DNA of 64,000 nucleotides. It comes from Pristionchus mayeri. Taxonomy: Eukaryota > Nematoda > Chromadorea > Rhabditida > Neodiplogasteridae. The position numbers and the translations under genes were made by a program. Of the stretch, positions 46,168-58,309 are shown one piece after another; position 1 is the stretch's first letter, and every line of letters begins with the position of its first letter. Below the pieces are notes generated by a model. That model did not search any database. It was not told the origin of the DNA and saw only the letters and a list, made by a program, of their open reading frames with translations. The DNA is taken from assembly GCA_036245805.1 (NCBI GenBank), contig BTRK01000001.1:5580001-5644000 (forward strand), in the 5' to 3' direction.

Positions 46168-47432
46168 TCAGGTTGGTCATAAAGTTTTGACCGATTTTGA
46201 CCATTGTGCATTCTTTTATCTCCCTTCGTTCGTTGTTGCCCAATCGACTTAGGTCTTTTAGTGGTAGATAGGGGCATCTATACTCTCTTCAGCGCACACT
46301 ATCATAAATCTGTCCGACCATGGAAACGGGTACAGCCATGCCCCAAACTGCATGTGAGCGACCAACACCCTGACTTTTTGAAGGGTCATCATTTCATTTA
46401 GAACAGAGATATGATCCAATCTTTCCCACAGGAGTAAAGCATGATGGACATATGTCGCACTGGTAATGTTGACAGTGATCAGCCTCAATTGGCCTATTAG
46501 AGATAAGCACGTAATCCGAGTTTGGGGTTTCATGACGTCTGTAACGAAACGGTTTTGGAGTATTGTATCTATACCGACGGCCCTTGATATTTCAATTACT
46601 CGTAAATGTGAACTACCTATACAAAGTAAGTCATAATTGTCTTTGGGAGAGAAGGCGGCTCTTCATTCAAGAACAGGGTTCTTCGGAGTTTAGGTGTCCA
46701 ATTTTGAACATCGAAATACACACTTTTGGCGATTTTGTGCTAAACCTATGGTTTGAGGAGCGGTAATTTCGTGCTCATATTAATGGACAACCATTACCCT
46801 ATCCATCACTAATTGGGAATGTTATGGAGTTCGCTACTTTTTCTAGGGTAATCCGTGCCTGAAGACGCTAAAGTTTAGTTTTTTCGGCATTTTAGTCGAA
46901 AATCAATTGATATACAAATGTCACTTTTTTAGATGAGAAAGCCAAGTGGTCTATTAAATATTGATATAATAGAGAACCAATTAAGTAGTGATGACAGCAC
47001 CCATCGGCAGGTGTCAGCCTCGTCAATCTTCGAAACAGAAGATTTAGTCGAATGAAATCTGATTTTTCTAAGTGTGCGTGATTCCTTGGCCTGTACGAAG
47101 CCTATAACGAATTCAGCAGCTCTCCCTTTTTGAAACTAGGTAGTGCACGCCTAGTGCTTTTCGACAAACGTTGTAAGCCTCCATATAAAAATTTCACTGC
47201 GAAGCACAGCAACTTTAAATAAAATAGTTAGTTTTCTGAAAATTTCAAATTTACGCAAACCTTGATTTCTCGCATAGTAGAAATACTTGCACCATTTCAC
47301 CGATAATATTCAAAAGGTCGAACATGTCCCTATATATCGCCATCAGGGCAATAAGTGTCGATTTGAACCAAAGAAATTATACGAACTTAAATTTGGGGTC
47401 CGAAATCGGTTAAAACTTTATGACCAACCTAA
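46168..47432. mobile_element. Non-autonomous mariner-type element, second family
   Basis: 1265 bp, ends TCAGGTTGGTCATAAAG / CTTTATGACCAACCTAA with TA on both sides (46166-46167, 47433-47434). Related to the solo end at 16549. The length equals that of the 3120 and 34618 elements although interior sequences differ. No convincing transposase frame; open frames inside show no family motif. Confidence 0.75.
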
Positions 47433-47851
47433 TATTCCGGTCATATTTGGATCTGCGGCCATATTCTTATTACCAGCATGTCGTATCCTGTCTTTCCTTT
47501 CCGAATCGATAGATTTTTCCGTCGTCATATCAAAACAAGGAGGGAGCAGCGGATTAGTGACGCTTCTACAATAAGAAACATAATGGTTTATGACGATTCC
47601 CGAGAATTTTACTGCTGGTTTACTGCTTTCTATAAATATTAGAAACAAATAAATCTCTACTCGGTGAATCTGTGTCTCATCACTTCATTGTAAATTTCTC
47701 AATCGGGCGAACGGTCACGTTTTTATTAAAACAAATATTAATTTTACGCTAATTGCAATTATTAAAGGTAAAGGTACATCGCGTTTTCGAGACTGGGCTC
47801 GCGGGAGAACACTGCCAGGATAATGTCAATTTGGGCGGATTCAGTCTGGAG

Positions 47852-48212
47852 TAGAGTTCCCCTTTCAGGTCTCACCTAGGTCACCTGAAATTCAATTACG
47901 TCCCAGACAAAGAAATGAATATTACCTGATTTACCTGGACGTGAAAAAGGCAAAATCATTTTGGATACCTGGGTACCTATTTCTCTCAATTCCCCTCTCT
48001 TTGAGGGATGGGTTGCGCAAAATGAAACGAGTTGAAGACAACAGTTAATTGATTTTGATTCGAAAAAATACTCATTTTCTGATGTTTGAGTTAAGTTTCA
48101 TCGACCTCTATTAGCTCAGAATTACCTGTAGGTAAGAAAGGAGTGACTGAATTTACCTGATCAGGTAATTCAATCAATCTTTTTACCTGATTACCCAAAA
48201 TGGGGAACTCTA
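47852..48212. mobile_element. hAT-type MITE, 361 bp
   Basis: Tips TAGAGTTCCCC / GGGGAACTCTA and an exact 8-bp duplication GTCTGGAG (47844-47851 and 48213-48220). It splits a segment that runs into the RTE-clade LINE tail. No coding sequence; internal TTACCTG / CAGGTAA repeats. Confidence 0.85.
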
Positions 48213-48256
48213 GTCTGGAGTGCCCACTTTTCGTCAGACCTATTAACGTGCGGGCG

Positions 48257-48514
48257 ATGTGCAGAAAATGGAATTGGGCGAGAAGGATAGCGACAGTGCA
48301 AGATGACCGTTGGACGAAGATAATAACGAGCAGGAAACCATTGGATAAACAAAGATCCCCTGGACGACCAAAGTTAAGAAGAGGGACGAAATAGCAAAGG
48401 TATCAGGACCGAACTGGGAAACATTGTGCAGAAAAAACTCCGTTCTGTGGAAGACTAGAATCATTCAACAGTCACACCACCTGAAGCTTGAATAAATATT
48501 GCATTGTATTGTAT
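48257..48514 (+). pseudogene. RTE-clade LINE, C-terminal RT fragment and tail
   Basis: The frame from 48257 reads MCRKWNWARRIATV, DDRWTKIIT and SPGRPKLRR, then after a +1 shift near 48383 RDEIAKVSGPNWETL and LWKTRIIQQ. This succession (KW.WAGHVAR, DRWT, GRP..RW.DDI, GPNW, W) is the conserved C-terminal end of RTE-type reverse transcriptases. The 3' end has an ATTGTATTGTATT-like tail, as RTE elements often do. Only about 200 bp of coding sequence remain. A mariner-type MITE begins immediately downstream. Confidence 0.8.
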
Positions 48515-48516
48515 TA

Positions 48517-49200
48517 TTAGGCTGATGCAAAAGTTCCTGACTATTTTCATGTTCAGACATAATGACCTCTCCCGTTCTTCGAAATCGGTCAATCAACTAA
48601 TAGTTGTCGGCGGTTGGTGTGGCCTTGGGAACACCATATTACTAGCGCTATGTTGGGCCAACTCGATCAATAGGGATAGGACTGTTCACACCCGAAGTCT
48701 AAAAAAGTCGCGATTAATCTGAATTTTGAATTGATTATAATTCCAGTGAGAACCACGATATCAGCTAACTAATTCATAGTTTTAAGGGACAATTAATGGG
48801 AATTCTAAATTACCTAGTACAACTGTTCTGGTATCAAACGTCCACTTGAAAACGCCTCACAAGTACAGATCAGCACCAGTTGTAATTTTGCGAATATGCA
48901 TTTTCCGGGGTTTTACAAGTGCGGATCGAATAATAAATACAAGTTGTTGCACATTCTGAAGTAACCTTCCATACTACAGGGTGCGCCATAATTACGTAGA
49001 CTGATTTCATTATTTTGTGACCCGGCCGCCCAATCGATATGCGCGACCCCTATAGCATCATCATGGTGAGTGACCATTGGTCTCTCACTATTCAATGTCT
49101 CGACTATGAAAACTACAACCATGCAGGAATGTCAGGCAGTCAAAATACACCGGAAGAATCTACGAAAATTGAATAGTCAGAAACTTTTGCGTCAACCTAA
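48517..49200. mobile_element. Mariner-type MITE, 684 bp
   Basis: Ends TTAGGCTGATGCAAAAGTTC / AACTTTTGCGTCAACCTAA, TA on both sides (48515-48516, 49201-49202). The interior has no transposase; a TACAGGGTGCGCCATAATTACG phrase at about 48976 resembles other mariner ends, so the interior may be composite. Confidence 0.8.
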
Positions 49201-49759
49201 TATATTAGAAAACAGCCAACGGCTCACTTAAAGGAGGAGTAAATGCAAACGCGCGCTCGGTTGGAATATGTTTCACCTAGGGACGCACTCTCTTCAAGTC
49301 GCGTGATATCTCGCCCCCCACAAGTGTGCTAGCAGTTGGCCAAGATTGGGACTGCCCGAGAGAACGGTGATTGGCCAGGATAAGGGCTCACTCTTTTTAC
49401 ATCATCAGTGTATTGTTGTTGTTACTCAATATCAAGTTAGTAACTACCGAAACTTACTAGATACATTATACAAATTTGCAATTTCAATCCACCTACCATC
49501 ATCAACTGAACAAGCTTACTTTCTTTTGCCACTTTCACAGGAAACAAAAATATTACGAATTGAACATCTCGCAAGCACTAAAATGTGTTCTCCGCCTTTT
49601 AAATATGGGATGATCGCAATGATGATTTTCTTCATTATATTGTGTAGGATCAGCAGCTAAATAAGTCCACCATCACACCATCTCTCCTCAACGCTCAGAG
49701 ATATGAGACGCAGTGACAAGGTAATAATCTCACTTTATTTCTTGTAAACCGATTAATCG
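49201..49759. other. No gene seen
   Basis: TGTTTCA box at 49269-49275 (plus). A 104-codon open frame (49346-49660) ends in a hydrophobic stretch (MIAMMIFFIILCRISS) but has no family signature or homologous copy here; I leave it uncalled. Confidence 0.4.
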
Positions 49760-50055
49760 TTAAAGGGATGCTCCGGGGAATGTTCAGTCACCCATGGTGA
49801 CAGTGTGGATATTGTAGAGGCCACTAACCCGATCATAAATCACTTTGTGCGAAGTTCCACAGATGACTCTGAGGCTATTTACATATGCGCAAAGTTTATT
49901 GATAGCGCAGAGTCGTGACTGATTATTTTGTGTTTCACTTGCTGTACTTCACACTCGCCTCGTTCTCGGGCTAAATTCGCTACAGTTTCCCATTGAGAGC
50001 GCAGAATTTTCGTTGTGGGACTCCCTAACATTCATTCCCCGGAGCACTCCTTTAA
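49760..50055 (+). mobile_element. TTAA-flanked MITE, copy 3 (complete)
   Basis: 296 bp, TTAA-AGGGATGCTCCGGGGAATG at the left and CATTCCCCGGAGCACTCCT-TTAA at the right. The interior aligns with copy 2 (GAGGCTATTTACATATGCGC, CTACAGTTTCCCATTG). It carries GTTCCACAG and TGTTTCACTTGC boxes, so the heptamer is retained while termini differ. Confidence 0.8.
49931..49937 (+). promoter_or_regulatory. TGTTTCA box inside TTAA MITE copy 3
   Basis: TTTTGTGTTTCACTTGCTGTAC; positional equivalent of the 1371 box. Confidence 0.4.
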
Positions 50056-50259
50056 AGCTAGACTCCAAAAAACCTTGGAAATTTTGTAAGGAAAATGATT
50101 ATAAAAAAATCTGAGTGCCCGATCTCGCTCTTCAGTCTCCTCACTTACATTTCCTATCATCCGGGTTGTCATCGCTGTCGCCGCAGCTGCAAGAAATGGC
50201 ATATCTGAATTATTCAACATAATTAACAATTGAGAATAAAGATATAATTAAAACTCGTA

Positions 50260-50400
50260 AAAGTAAATGTTTGGAACAAGTCGCGAGGGTTTGATGTTTC
50301 ACATATCTCATGAATTCCGGAGATTAGGCAAGTCCTTGATCGGCATCAGATTTGATCGAAAAAAAAATTAATACCCAACTATATTTTCATAACGGTAGAA
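50260..50400 (+). repeat. Dispersed unit D, copy 2
   Basis: Aligned with 32580-32750. The TGTTTCA box (50295-50301) is exact here, followed by CATATCTCATGAATTCCGG. Confidence 0.5.
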
Positions 50401-50726
50401 GTGTGCATCGGGATACGTGCTAATTGTTTCACCTCTTTCCAATATCCTTGCTTACATTGATTGTCGAACACCAATTTCTGATGCAGCTTCGAGTAGAGGC
50501 CGAGAACATTGGCGATCTGCTGCAGCTGTCAGTGTAACTGCAAGTTTTCCGTTATTGAAGTATTGTTGTTTTTAAACAGTCGGGGGTTCGTCAAAGCAAC
50601 AACCCGAAAATTAATGGCTACATGATTATTCTCTGAAACCTCAGTTCAACAAACCTCATCGCATGCACATTCTTCCTTTCTACTGCGACAAGGCGAGCCT
50701 TAAGCTGCAAATAATTACATATCAGC

Positions 50727-52296
50727 CTAAGAACCGCAGAATCCTCTGAAAAAAGGGAGCAGGTAAAAGAGGCACTTTGAGTTTTTCCCAGAATCTGATA
50801 CCCCTAAGGGTCCAGCTTCGATTCCACTACTGCATTTCCACTACTGCATTGATTTGCATAATTACGCATGTGATAGGTTTGACCACTTCATTCGTTTTTC
50901 GATCATATTTCGGGTAAATGGAGCCCAAATCTAACGAAAACCTGGATTTAGAATAATCTCGATGTCCTGAATCCGATTATGTATGTGTAGTATGCAAATT
51001 CAAAATTTGAATTTTTCATCGAATTTTCAACGATTTAAAAAAAAATTACAAAAAAACATATATTTTCAATTTTTTAGTATGTTGTTGCACTTGATGATAG
51101 GTACCTCACAAAAAAATTTCGGCTCAAATTTCGGGGACCCTGATAGGCTAAGACCGTAAAAACTGGAAATTTCCTTTAGAGGGAAACCCTTCATTCCGAC
51201 CTGCTCGGCCGGCCCGTGCGGTGAGAAATGAAGAGGTAAATTTGATTGTCGTTGTTGCCCTTCTTTACCCTTGCTAAATAATCCTCTACATTATCGTTCT
51301 TGGTATAATGGATAAAGCATCTGTCAATCTTTTTGAAAGTAGCGAGTTCAATTTCGTTTTTTGCCTGCTATGTGTTGCTCCCTTCCCTTTCGTTCTTGAA
51401 AATACCAGTCAATTTTAAAAGCGAAATAACTGGAAAGTTAAGTGTCTAATAATGTACGTGAATGCAAGCTTTTATTTTTTACGCATAGAAATATTTAGGG
51501 ACAGCATCACACTATGAATAGAAAGATATTTTGTCGTATCACCCTCCCCCGATTGTTTCAAAGATCGACTGTAGTATGACGGCCATAACGCTCTGCATTG
51601 CAGCCTTTTCAATCAGAAAAGGGAGGGGAGCAAAACAAAGCAGGCAAAATGCGACATTGAACTCGCTACTTTCAAAAGGATTGATAGATGCTTTATCCAT
51701 TATACCAAGAACGATAATGTAGAGGATTATTTAGCAAGGGAAAAGAAGGGCAACAACGACAATCAAATTTACCTTTTCATTTTTCACCGCACGGGCCGGC
51801 CGAGCAGGTCGGAATGAAGGGTTTCCCTCTAAAGGAAATTTCCAGTTTTTACGGTCTTAGCCTATCAGGGTCCCCGAAATTTGAGATGAAATTTTTTTGT
51901 GAGGTACCTATCATCAAGTGCAACAACATACTAAAAAATTCAAAATATATGTTTTTTTGTAATTTTTTTAAAAAATCGTTGAAAATTCGATGAAAAATTC
52001 AAATTTTGAATTTGCATACTACACATACATAATCGGATTCAGGACATCGAGATTAGTCTAAATCCAGGTTTTCGTTAGATTTGGGCTCCATTTACCCGAA
52101 ATATGATATATGATATACCGAAATACGAAATATGAAAGAATGACGTGGTCAAACTTATCACATGCGTAATTATGCAAATCAATTTTTGATGGTCAAATGC
52201 AGTAGTGGAATCGAAGCTGGACCCTAAGGAGTATCAGATTCTGGGAAAAACCCAAAGTGCCTCTTTTACCTGCTCCCTCAGGGTTGCGATTCTTAG
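50727..52296. mobile_element. Fold-back element, about 1.57 kb
   Basis: Ends CTAAGAACCGCA / TTGCGATTCTTAG, arms of nearly 600 bp each (GGGAGCAGGTAAAAGAGGC mirrored at about 52257-52275; GGAAATTTCCTTTAGAGGG at 51165 mirrored at about 51825). Arms are roughly 95% alike by eye. A TGTTTCA word at 51554 lies in the spacer. No transposase. Confidence 0.8.
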
Positions 52297-54276
52297 ACGA
52301 ACGCACTGATATACTGACTTTATGCCTAATATGACTTACATGACCGGACAAAAGCTTCTCAACAAATTTGTCGTTGTCATATCTTTCTTCAAAATTAAGG
52401 CAGAGACCTACGGTTTGGAGCATTCGATAGATAAACCGCACGATATAACTATACAATACATGATAGCTTATCACTAATGAAGGCGAAGTAGTTCAATACC
52501 ATTCGTCGTGCTTCAGGGGGGGGGAGGCTTCAGCAGGCACTTTTCTCGCAATATTTCAACGTGGAAAATAAAGCCATTTTGAAAATATTTTCACTATTGG
52601 CTTGGTGTCTTCAGTCAAATGCTGTTAACTTCATTTAATAGAAATGTGTGCGTTGTCCACAGGTTGAGATGACGCGTTTTAGTACCTTGCAACGTTTTAT
52701 TGGTCAAAATGGATACTCAAAGAGAAAGCCGTTACCACTCACAGTGGTATTTTGTGCGCAGCAGTTAACAAAGATGTTTTAATGAATTTATTTTATTTTT
52801 CTCTACTGTAGGAAGTAGTATTTTTTTCGACTATGCTCCCTTTTATTTACTGCGAATATTGCACGCGATCGTTAAATTGAACGACAGCGTGAAAGATTTT
52901 TCAGCAGATTCACAAATCACGTAATAATTTTCGCGAAAAATTGATTCTATCCACCCAGTCTGTGAAAAATAAGCATAATTATCCACATCCTCGATCTTAA
53001 TCGGTGGCATTATCTTTCTCACTGATGGATAAAAGGCTGATGTGTGGCATGAGGCGGAGTCTGTAGCATGTGACGAGCACTGAGAGATAAGGGCGGTGAT
53101 TAGCGACCAAAGGAGATCGTGCATTATAACATGTTCATTACTAGTGTTGGTTTCATTTTCTCGTTTTTTTCCGTGAAAAGGATTTACGACTTTTTTTTTG
53201 CAGGAGGAAGAGAAGGTGATAACGCGAATGAAGTTCCAGTTACTATGTAGAAAAAATACACAATGTCTGTCTGTCAGTTTGTCTGTCACGATCGTTTTTC
53301 GCGAATAACTCAGCTCAAACTCATCGTAGAAGGCTAAGTCCTTGGTCAACCCCCCATTGACGTGCAATCTCAAATTCTATAGTGATTACATCACGATGAC
53401 GGAATATTGCATCATCACTACGCAATATTTCGTTTTTTGTCTCTAGATCGCTTCAAACTTATTACCCAGATCCCGGATGTTCCCGGACCATTGGAACCCC
53501 TTGGCGAGTACTTTCAAAATTTGGTATTACATCATCATTATGCAATATGATGCAATAATTATTTTTAGGCCATAGTTCGCTTAAAAGTTTTCCTCGGACC
53601 TTGACCATTATACTCACTTTAGAGAGTCGTAGACTTGTGATTGTTTATCCGAGGTATTGCCAAGAACTATAGGCTTTCTTCGACATTCCACGATAGATAG
53701 ATTCGCTGAAACATTAACATTGTTTGAGCGTCATTGCCGGTTCATTTCAAGATACGATCATGTGTCTCCATGACAATACTCGCAGCAGAGCGTGTCGTGG
53801 ATCACGCGATACTCTTGATGCCGTAGGCGACCTGCTGGAGTGAAGTAATTGACGACAGGCTGGAATAAAAGGTGAGACATGAGGGTAAGTCATGATGCCC
53901 ACGGCTCGTTAAGGCAGCCCTTGAACGCACGCATCGCAGCCCCTCTGCCCTCACTCTGACCCGGCGCAGTTAGAGCGAGCCCTCTCGCCTGCCTATTTAT
54001 GCGAGCGCGCCCTCCGCCTGCAAAACGAGGGCTTCTCCCTCTCTTTAACGGCGCGATGCATCCGTTAAGTAACTCTCTCGCTAAAAATATAATAAATGTT
54101 GGTGGTTTGAATAAGTCGAGAGCGCGGGAACAGCCATTTTTTTTCTTTCAAGTCTGCACCTTCATTGTCCTAACGAGCCGTGATGCCATGGAGGAGTTGA
54201 TAGATTCTGCAGATATGGTTGAGTATGTTGAGTGGTGAAATTCTGTATCGGCACCTTTATGTCTCGCGATGCTGAT
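52297..54276. other. No gene seen
   Basis: Includes poly-G (52517) and a patch with repeated GCAATAT / CATCATCAC words (53395-53560). TGTTTCA box at 53707 (minus). The 176-codon minus-strand frame at 52843-53373 shows no recognisable domain and atypical composition; uncalled. Confidence 0.4.
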
Positions 54277-54371
54277 ATATATAGTATATAGTGCGATATA
54301 GTGCGATATATATAGTGCGATATATAGTGCGTATATACTATATATAGTGCTATATATACTATTTATAGTGC
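54277..54371. repeat. TATATAGTGCGA-type simple repeat
   Basis: Irregular iterations of TATAGTGCGA and TATATAGTATATAG. Likely microsatellite-derived. Confidence 0.85.
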
Positions 54372-55332
54372 GAGCCACAGAGGAATGAGCAGAACTTCAT
54401 TCGCACCATGTAGACACACTCATTATCCGGTCTTCATTAATATTAATATTTCGCACTCGAATGTCAGCCGTTCAAATAATTAGATCTTCCGACCTTTTTT
54501 GTCGATGTCAGTGTCGAAGTCAATTTGTGTACAAACTGTGTTGTAAAATCGTTTAAACATATGGGGGTACTGTAGATCACGAAGGAGCTGATCATGGAGA
54601 AGAGCGGTTCCCGACATACATGACGTAATGAGGCACGGATATGCGTTTCGATAGTGGTAGAAACGTGCAGGTGAGTTAATTTAGATTTTTATAGTTACCC
54701 GAACTTGTCCACATGCGATTGACGTTTTGTGAAATTCCAAAAACATGTCGCATCGCCGAAACATGAATGACGTACTATGAATTGCGTATATTTGTTAACT
54801 CTAATCCTGACCTTGAATTCCGGGAAACGAAACTTAAAGTGGTACATTTTGAAATGACCAGGTAGATTCGCGCATCAACAGTTATTAATAGGCTTTCGAA
54901 CAACCATCAAAGATGATTAGTCCTTTTTATCGCAATTAATACAAATAGTTTAATTTTTGGGCGTTCACTTGCAAAACTTTATGAGTGTACACGGAGCGTA
55001 TTCTCCGTTACCAATCTCAAAATTATCTTATTGAACCCGTCCTGCCGACTTTTCCAGTAGGGCGAGATCCGATTTTCAATGAAAAGGTTCAACTAATATT
55101 CTCCCACTGTCAGCACATCTTTAATTCTACGGTCGCATCTGTCCGCGAGGCCACTCAAGGCAACGTGTTGATGAGTGGCGATTCATCAACCTGCATAATG
55201 CGTAGATTTTTACTAGTCAGAAATTCGTTGTCTTGAAAAATAAATATTATGCAATAAACCCCCGTCATTTACTCATTTTATTTTGTGTTTCAACGATTGG
55301 TCAAATTCACGTATTTTCGTTGAGAGTAATAT
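54372..55332. other. No gene seen
   Basis: AT-rich, one TGTTTCA box at 55286-55292 (plus). No supported gene. Confidence 0.4.
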
Positions 55333-55888
55333 GCTGCACCTACTTTCCTGTCTGTGACTCGGCAACCGTTTAGTACGCAGGGTATGGTGTTTGACCTCGT
55401 CGTTTTTACGCCAGGAATTTTTTTCTGACCACTTTATTGCCTCTATGCCGCAAGCTCAGCTCAAGGTTGACGAATGAAAATGTGTTTCACTACCAAATGT
55501 ACTCAGCGCGTCACTCACATCGCAGAAATTGGATCAGCGAGTATATTTGGCAGTGAAACTCATTTCCATTCGTAAACTTTGAGCTGAGCGTGCTGCGTAG
55601 AGGCAATAATTGGGCAGAAAATAATTCGTAGCAGACAAACGATGAGGTCAAACTCCATACCCTGCATACGAAAAATTATCCCCAGAACAAGGCGCATTTT
55701 CTGATATAATTCTCGTCGTTCGTTTTTGTTGTATATTCGAGAACCGAGTTTTCTTATAATTAGCATAAATTTAAATATGCAAATTTAGTGTTGTCGGCGT
55801 CATGGTAAACTTATTTTGCATCTGAAAAAAAAATAGAAGTTGATTCCTCAAACGGTTGCCGAGTTACAGACAGGAAAGTAGGTGCAGC
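55333..55888. mobile_element. Fold-back element, 556 bp
   Basis: Arms begin GCTGCACCTACTTTCCTGTC and end with its mirror at 55869-55888; AGCTCAGCTCAAGG / TTTGAGCTGAGC continue the symmetry to a centre near 55520. The left arm has TGTTTCACTACC (55483) and the right arm the mirrored GAGTTTCACTGCC. No coding region. Confidence 0.75.
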
Positions 55889-56030
55889 CTGCATGCAGCC
55901 TGGCTCTATAAATCGAGTTGGTGCCAAATGAAGGTGACCACGATGATCAGCACCATCGAGAACCCCTTTGCACAAGTTTTCGGAAATTCGGTGTGGCAGA
56001 CCTTGCTCGATTCTTACGCGACCGCCGTCA

Positions 56031-56489
56031 TATGTATCGTACGTGATGGAAATTTAGGAACGTATACCGTGCAATTTCCAAAAATATCATGTTTCGTGGA
56101 TTATGGTGAATTTTTATTTTTACGAGTTTTGCTTTTTTGCATTCTTTTTTTCATATGCGTTTTCATAAAACGGTTGGGTTTTTACACGGAAATATGGCTC
56201 GAAATGCAATAAAATTTCGCGAAAATTATGCAATATTGACGAAATAGCCATAACCGTGTTTTAGCACTATTTCGTCAATATTTCATGGTTTTTTCACGAA
56301 CATTTATAGCATTTCTAGAAAAATATCCGTGTAAAAACCCATCCGTTTTATGAAAACGCATATTAAAAAAAAGAATGCAAAAAAGCAAAAGTCGTAAAAA
56401 TAAAAATTCACCAGAATCCTCGAAACATGATATTTTTGGAAATTGCACGGTATACGTTCCTAAATTTCCATCGCGTACGATATATTGTA
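56031..56489. mobile_element. Fold-back element, about 460 bp
   Basis: Arms of about 220 bp (TATGTATCGTACGTGATGG mirrored by CCATCGCGTACGATATATT; AAAACGGTTGGGTTTTTACACGG mirrored near 56328) around a CGAAATAG / CTATTTCG centre at 56255. Nearly continuous hairpin potential. The 118-codon open frame that runs into it is not supported as a gene. Confidence 0.8.
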
Positions 56490-57509
56490 GTTCGATAGAA
56501 ATCTACAGTTGTAGAGCCTGAGTTAGTGAAAGGGGAACGGATAACGGATACGAAAAGGAGTGGAGGTATGCGATCAGAAGAAAATCCGTCCTATTCTAAA
56601 TGATCGGGTTATCGCGGCTGTTCATGCATATGGAATAGGTGCCACTGGAGATCAACGGGTGCCGCGATGATTATTTGAGAGTACTAGCTAAGGTTCTGTA
56701 GTGGCAACCATTGCAATTGGTGTTTGGTAGTGATGAGTATTAACTAAAGTATTGACAACGAGAACCTGATGATGGATGGCATATTTTAATATGTAAAAAG
56801 TCGCACATGATTTCCCTTTCATTAATTTAATTATTTTTATGAACATACTATTACAGCCATGAGGGAGCGTGTCCCCTCTTTTCCAGAATTTACACTATTG
56901 ATTCGGCTGACGAGAAGAAAAGAGGAAAATGAAGGAATGCGAAGCTTTTCCCGTCCACAATTGTGAATAACGGAATTTAAATGAATTATACTCCAAAGGA
57001 AATGTATTGTATTTTTTAGCACCAGGCAAGAGATCAACATCAAGTATCCAGCCCAATCTTGGTAATTCATGAAGGTTATGAAACTCAATACACAAATGTT
57101 TAGTTATTTGAATTTATTTTAGCTAGTCGTAATTGTTTCTTGATGTGCTTTCGTAAAATAAATTAAAATAATAATTCAAACGTTGATTCGTATCGTTCAG
57201 CTACGACAATAGCGAGATGAGAGGCTAAAACTCGCAGCAAGAGTATCCGAAGGGAGTGAGGACACGGATCAATGAGAAATAGCGAGATTTAACTTTACCA
57301 TTATTGTATACCTTTAACATTGAAAATCTTAAATCGCGTGATTTCCTCTTACTTAATAATTGGGAGCAGTCAACAATAATGTGCTTTCGTAAAATAAATT
57401 TAAGTGTCAAGTCGCTGAAGAAATATGATGATTTTCTCAGATAGTCTGTTTTAACAATGGTAAATTTCATCTCATTAGTTATTACTGTCAGGCTGATTTT
57501 ATATTGCAT

Positions 57510-57640
57510 GAGCGAAACATAAATCCGATCGCATTACTGTATTTTCCGGAAGTCTGAATTTTGGAGCAATGATCCATTGTAATCTTCATTTTGCATGCAT
57601 CATTAGCCTCATCTAATTCCTCATATTCTGCAACATCATC
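57510..57640 (-). repeat. Dispersed unit C, copy 2
   Basis: See the 4745-4880 copy. On the minus strand ACTTCCGGAAAATACAG then GCGATCGGATTTATGTTTCG. The heptamer has one change here (G for A). Confidence 0.5.
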
Positions 57641-57753
57641 TTCGAATCTCACGACCAGTCCTGCTGCATCACCAACTCCTAGCAATAAAAGTGAGGTGCC
57701 TTATGTGAGAAGGATTTGAGAGAGATACACAATTTATTTGATGGTGAAGTTTG

Positions 57754-57760
57754 TGTTTCA
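57754..57760 (+). promoter_or_regulatory. TGTTTCA box, first of a close pair
   Basis: TTGTGTTTCACCGAAGGTATATTAATACG. The second box starts 49 nt downstream in the same direction. Confidence 0.4.
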
Positions 57761-57802
57761 CCGAAGGTATATTAATACGTGATTACTGCTTCATCTACTC
57801 TC

Positions 57803-57809
57803 TGTTTCA
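57803..57809 (+). promoter_or_regulatory. CTGTTTCA box, exact 8-nt core
   Basis: CTCTGTTTCACAACCGGTGCAG. This one includes the leading C of the Caenorhabditis CTGTTTCA core. Unit U sequence begins about 90 nt downstream, as it does after the 5007 box. Confidence 0.4.
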
Positions 57810-57884
57810 CAACCGGTGCAGCAAATAAATCATAATAAATATTAAATAAGGATCGAAATTTCAACACTAAAGCATTGGTAGTGC

Positions 57885-58000
57885 GTGCGTGATCGTTCAC
57901 TTCAGCGAATGATGTTGTGTCAGATGCAGACGATGCTGCAGCAGGGGAAGCCATCAATGGGAGAGAAATGGACACGTACAGATGATGATGTACGTGAGAT
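57885..58000 (+). repeat. Dispersed unit U, copy 3
   Basis: Reverse complement of the 815-945 and 11600-11735 arrangement: CACTTCAGCGAATG, GCAGACGATGCTGCAGCAG, CCATCAATGGGAGAGAAATGG. Confidence 0.5.
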
Positions 58001-58309
58001 GTATAGTGTACGAATCAATGTTGTTATTATCTTTCGACAATGATGAGCGGGATCAATGAATTGTTTAATGTTAATGATTCATATGGAATTAATGGGACGT
58101 GCGATCATCATGTGTTTTGATAAAAGTTGCAAAATTAACAGATGTTTCTCGCACCTGTAGGAAGAGATGTTTAATATTATCAAATATTTTTAAATTCGTA
58201 ATTGTTTGATATTAGCAAATATTTATTCAAATAATTATTGATAAGATAAATGTATTTCGATCAGAGCTATTTCGTTGAAATTTTAAAGTAATCTCGAGTA
58301 ACCAACGAG

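Larger units (their letters stand above)
56490..58309. other. Low-repeat motif-bearing region, no gene seen
   Basis: Carries unit C copy 2, unit U copy 3 and TGTTTCA boxes at 57754 and 57803 (plus). Small minus-strand frames (57488-57685, 57772-57975) are Ala/Ser-rich or acidic and belong to the dispersed units; no complete gene can be built. Confidence 0.45.

Noticed and set aside
52843..53373. 176-codon minus-strand frame as a gene
   Set aside because: No domain, no homologous copy and no plausible start context. In AT-rich nematode DNA frames of this length occur by chance.
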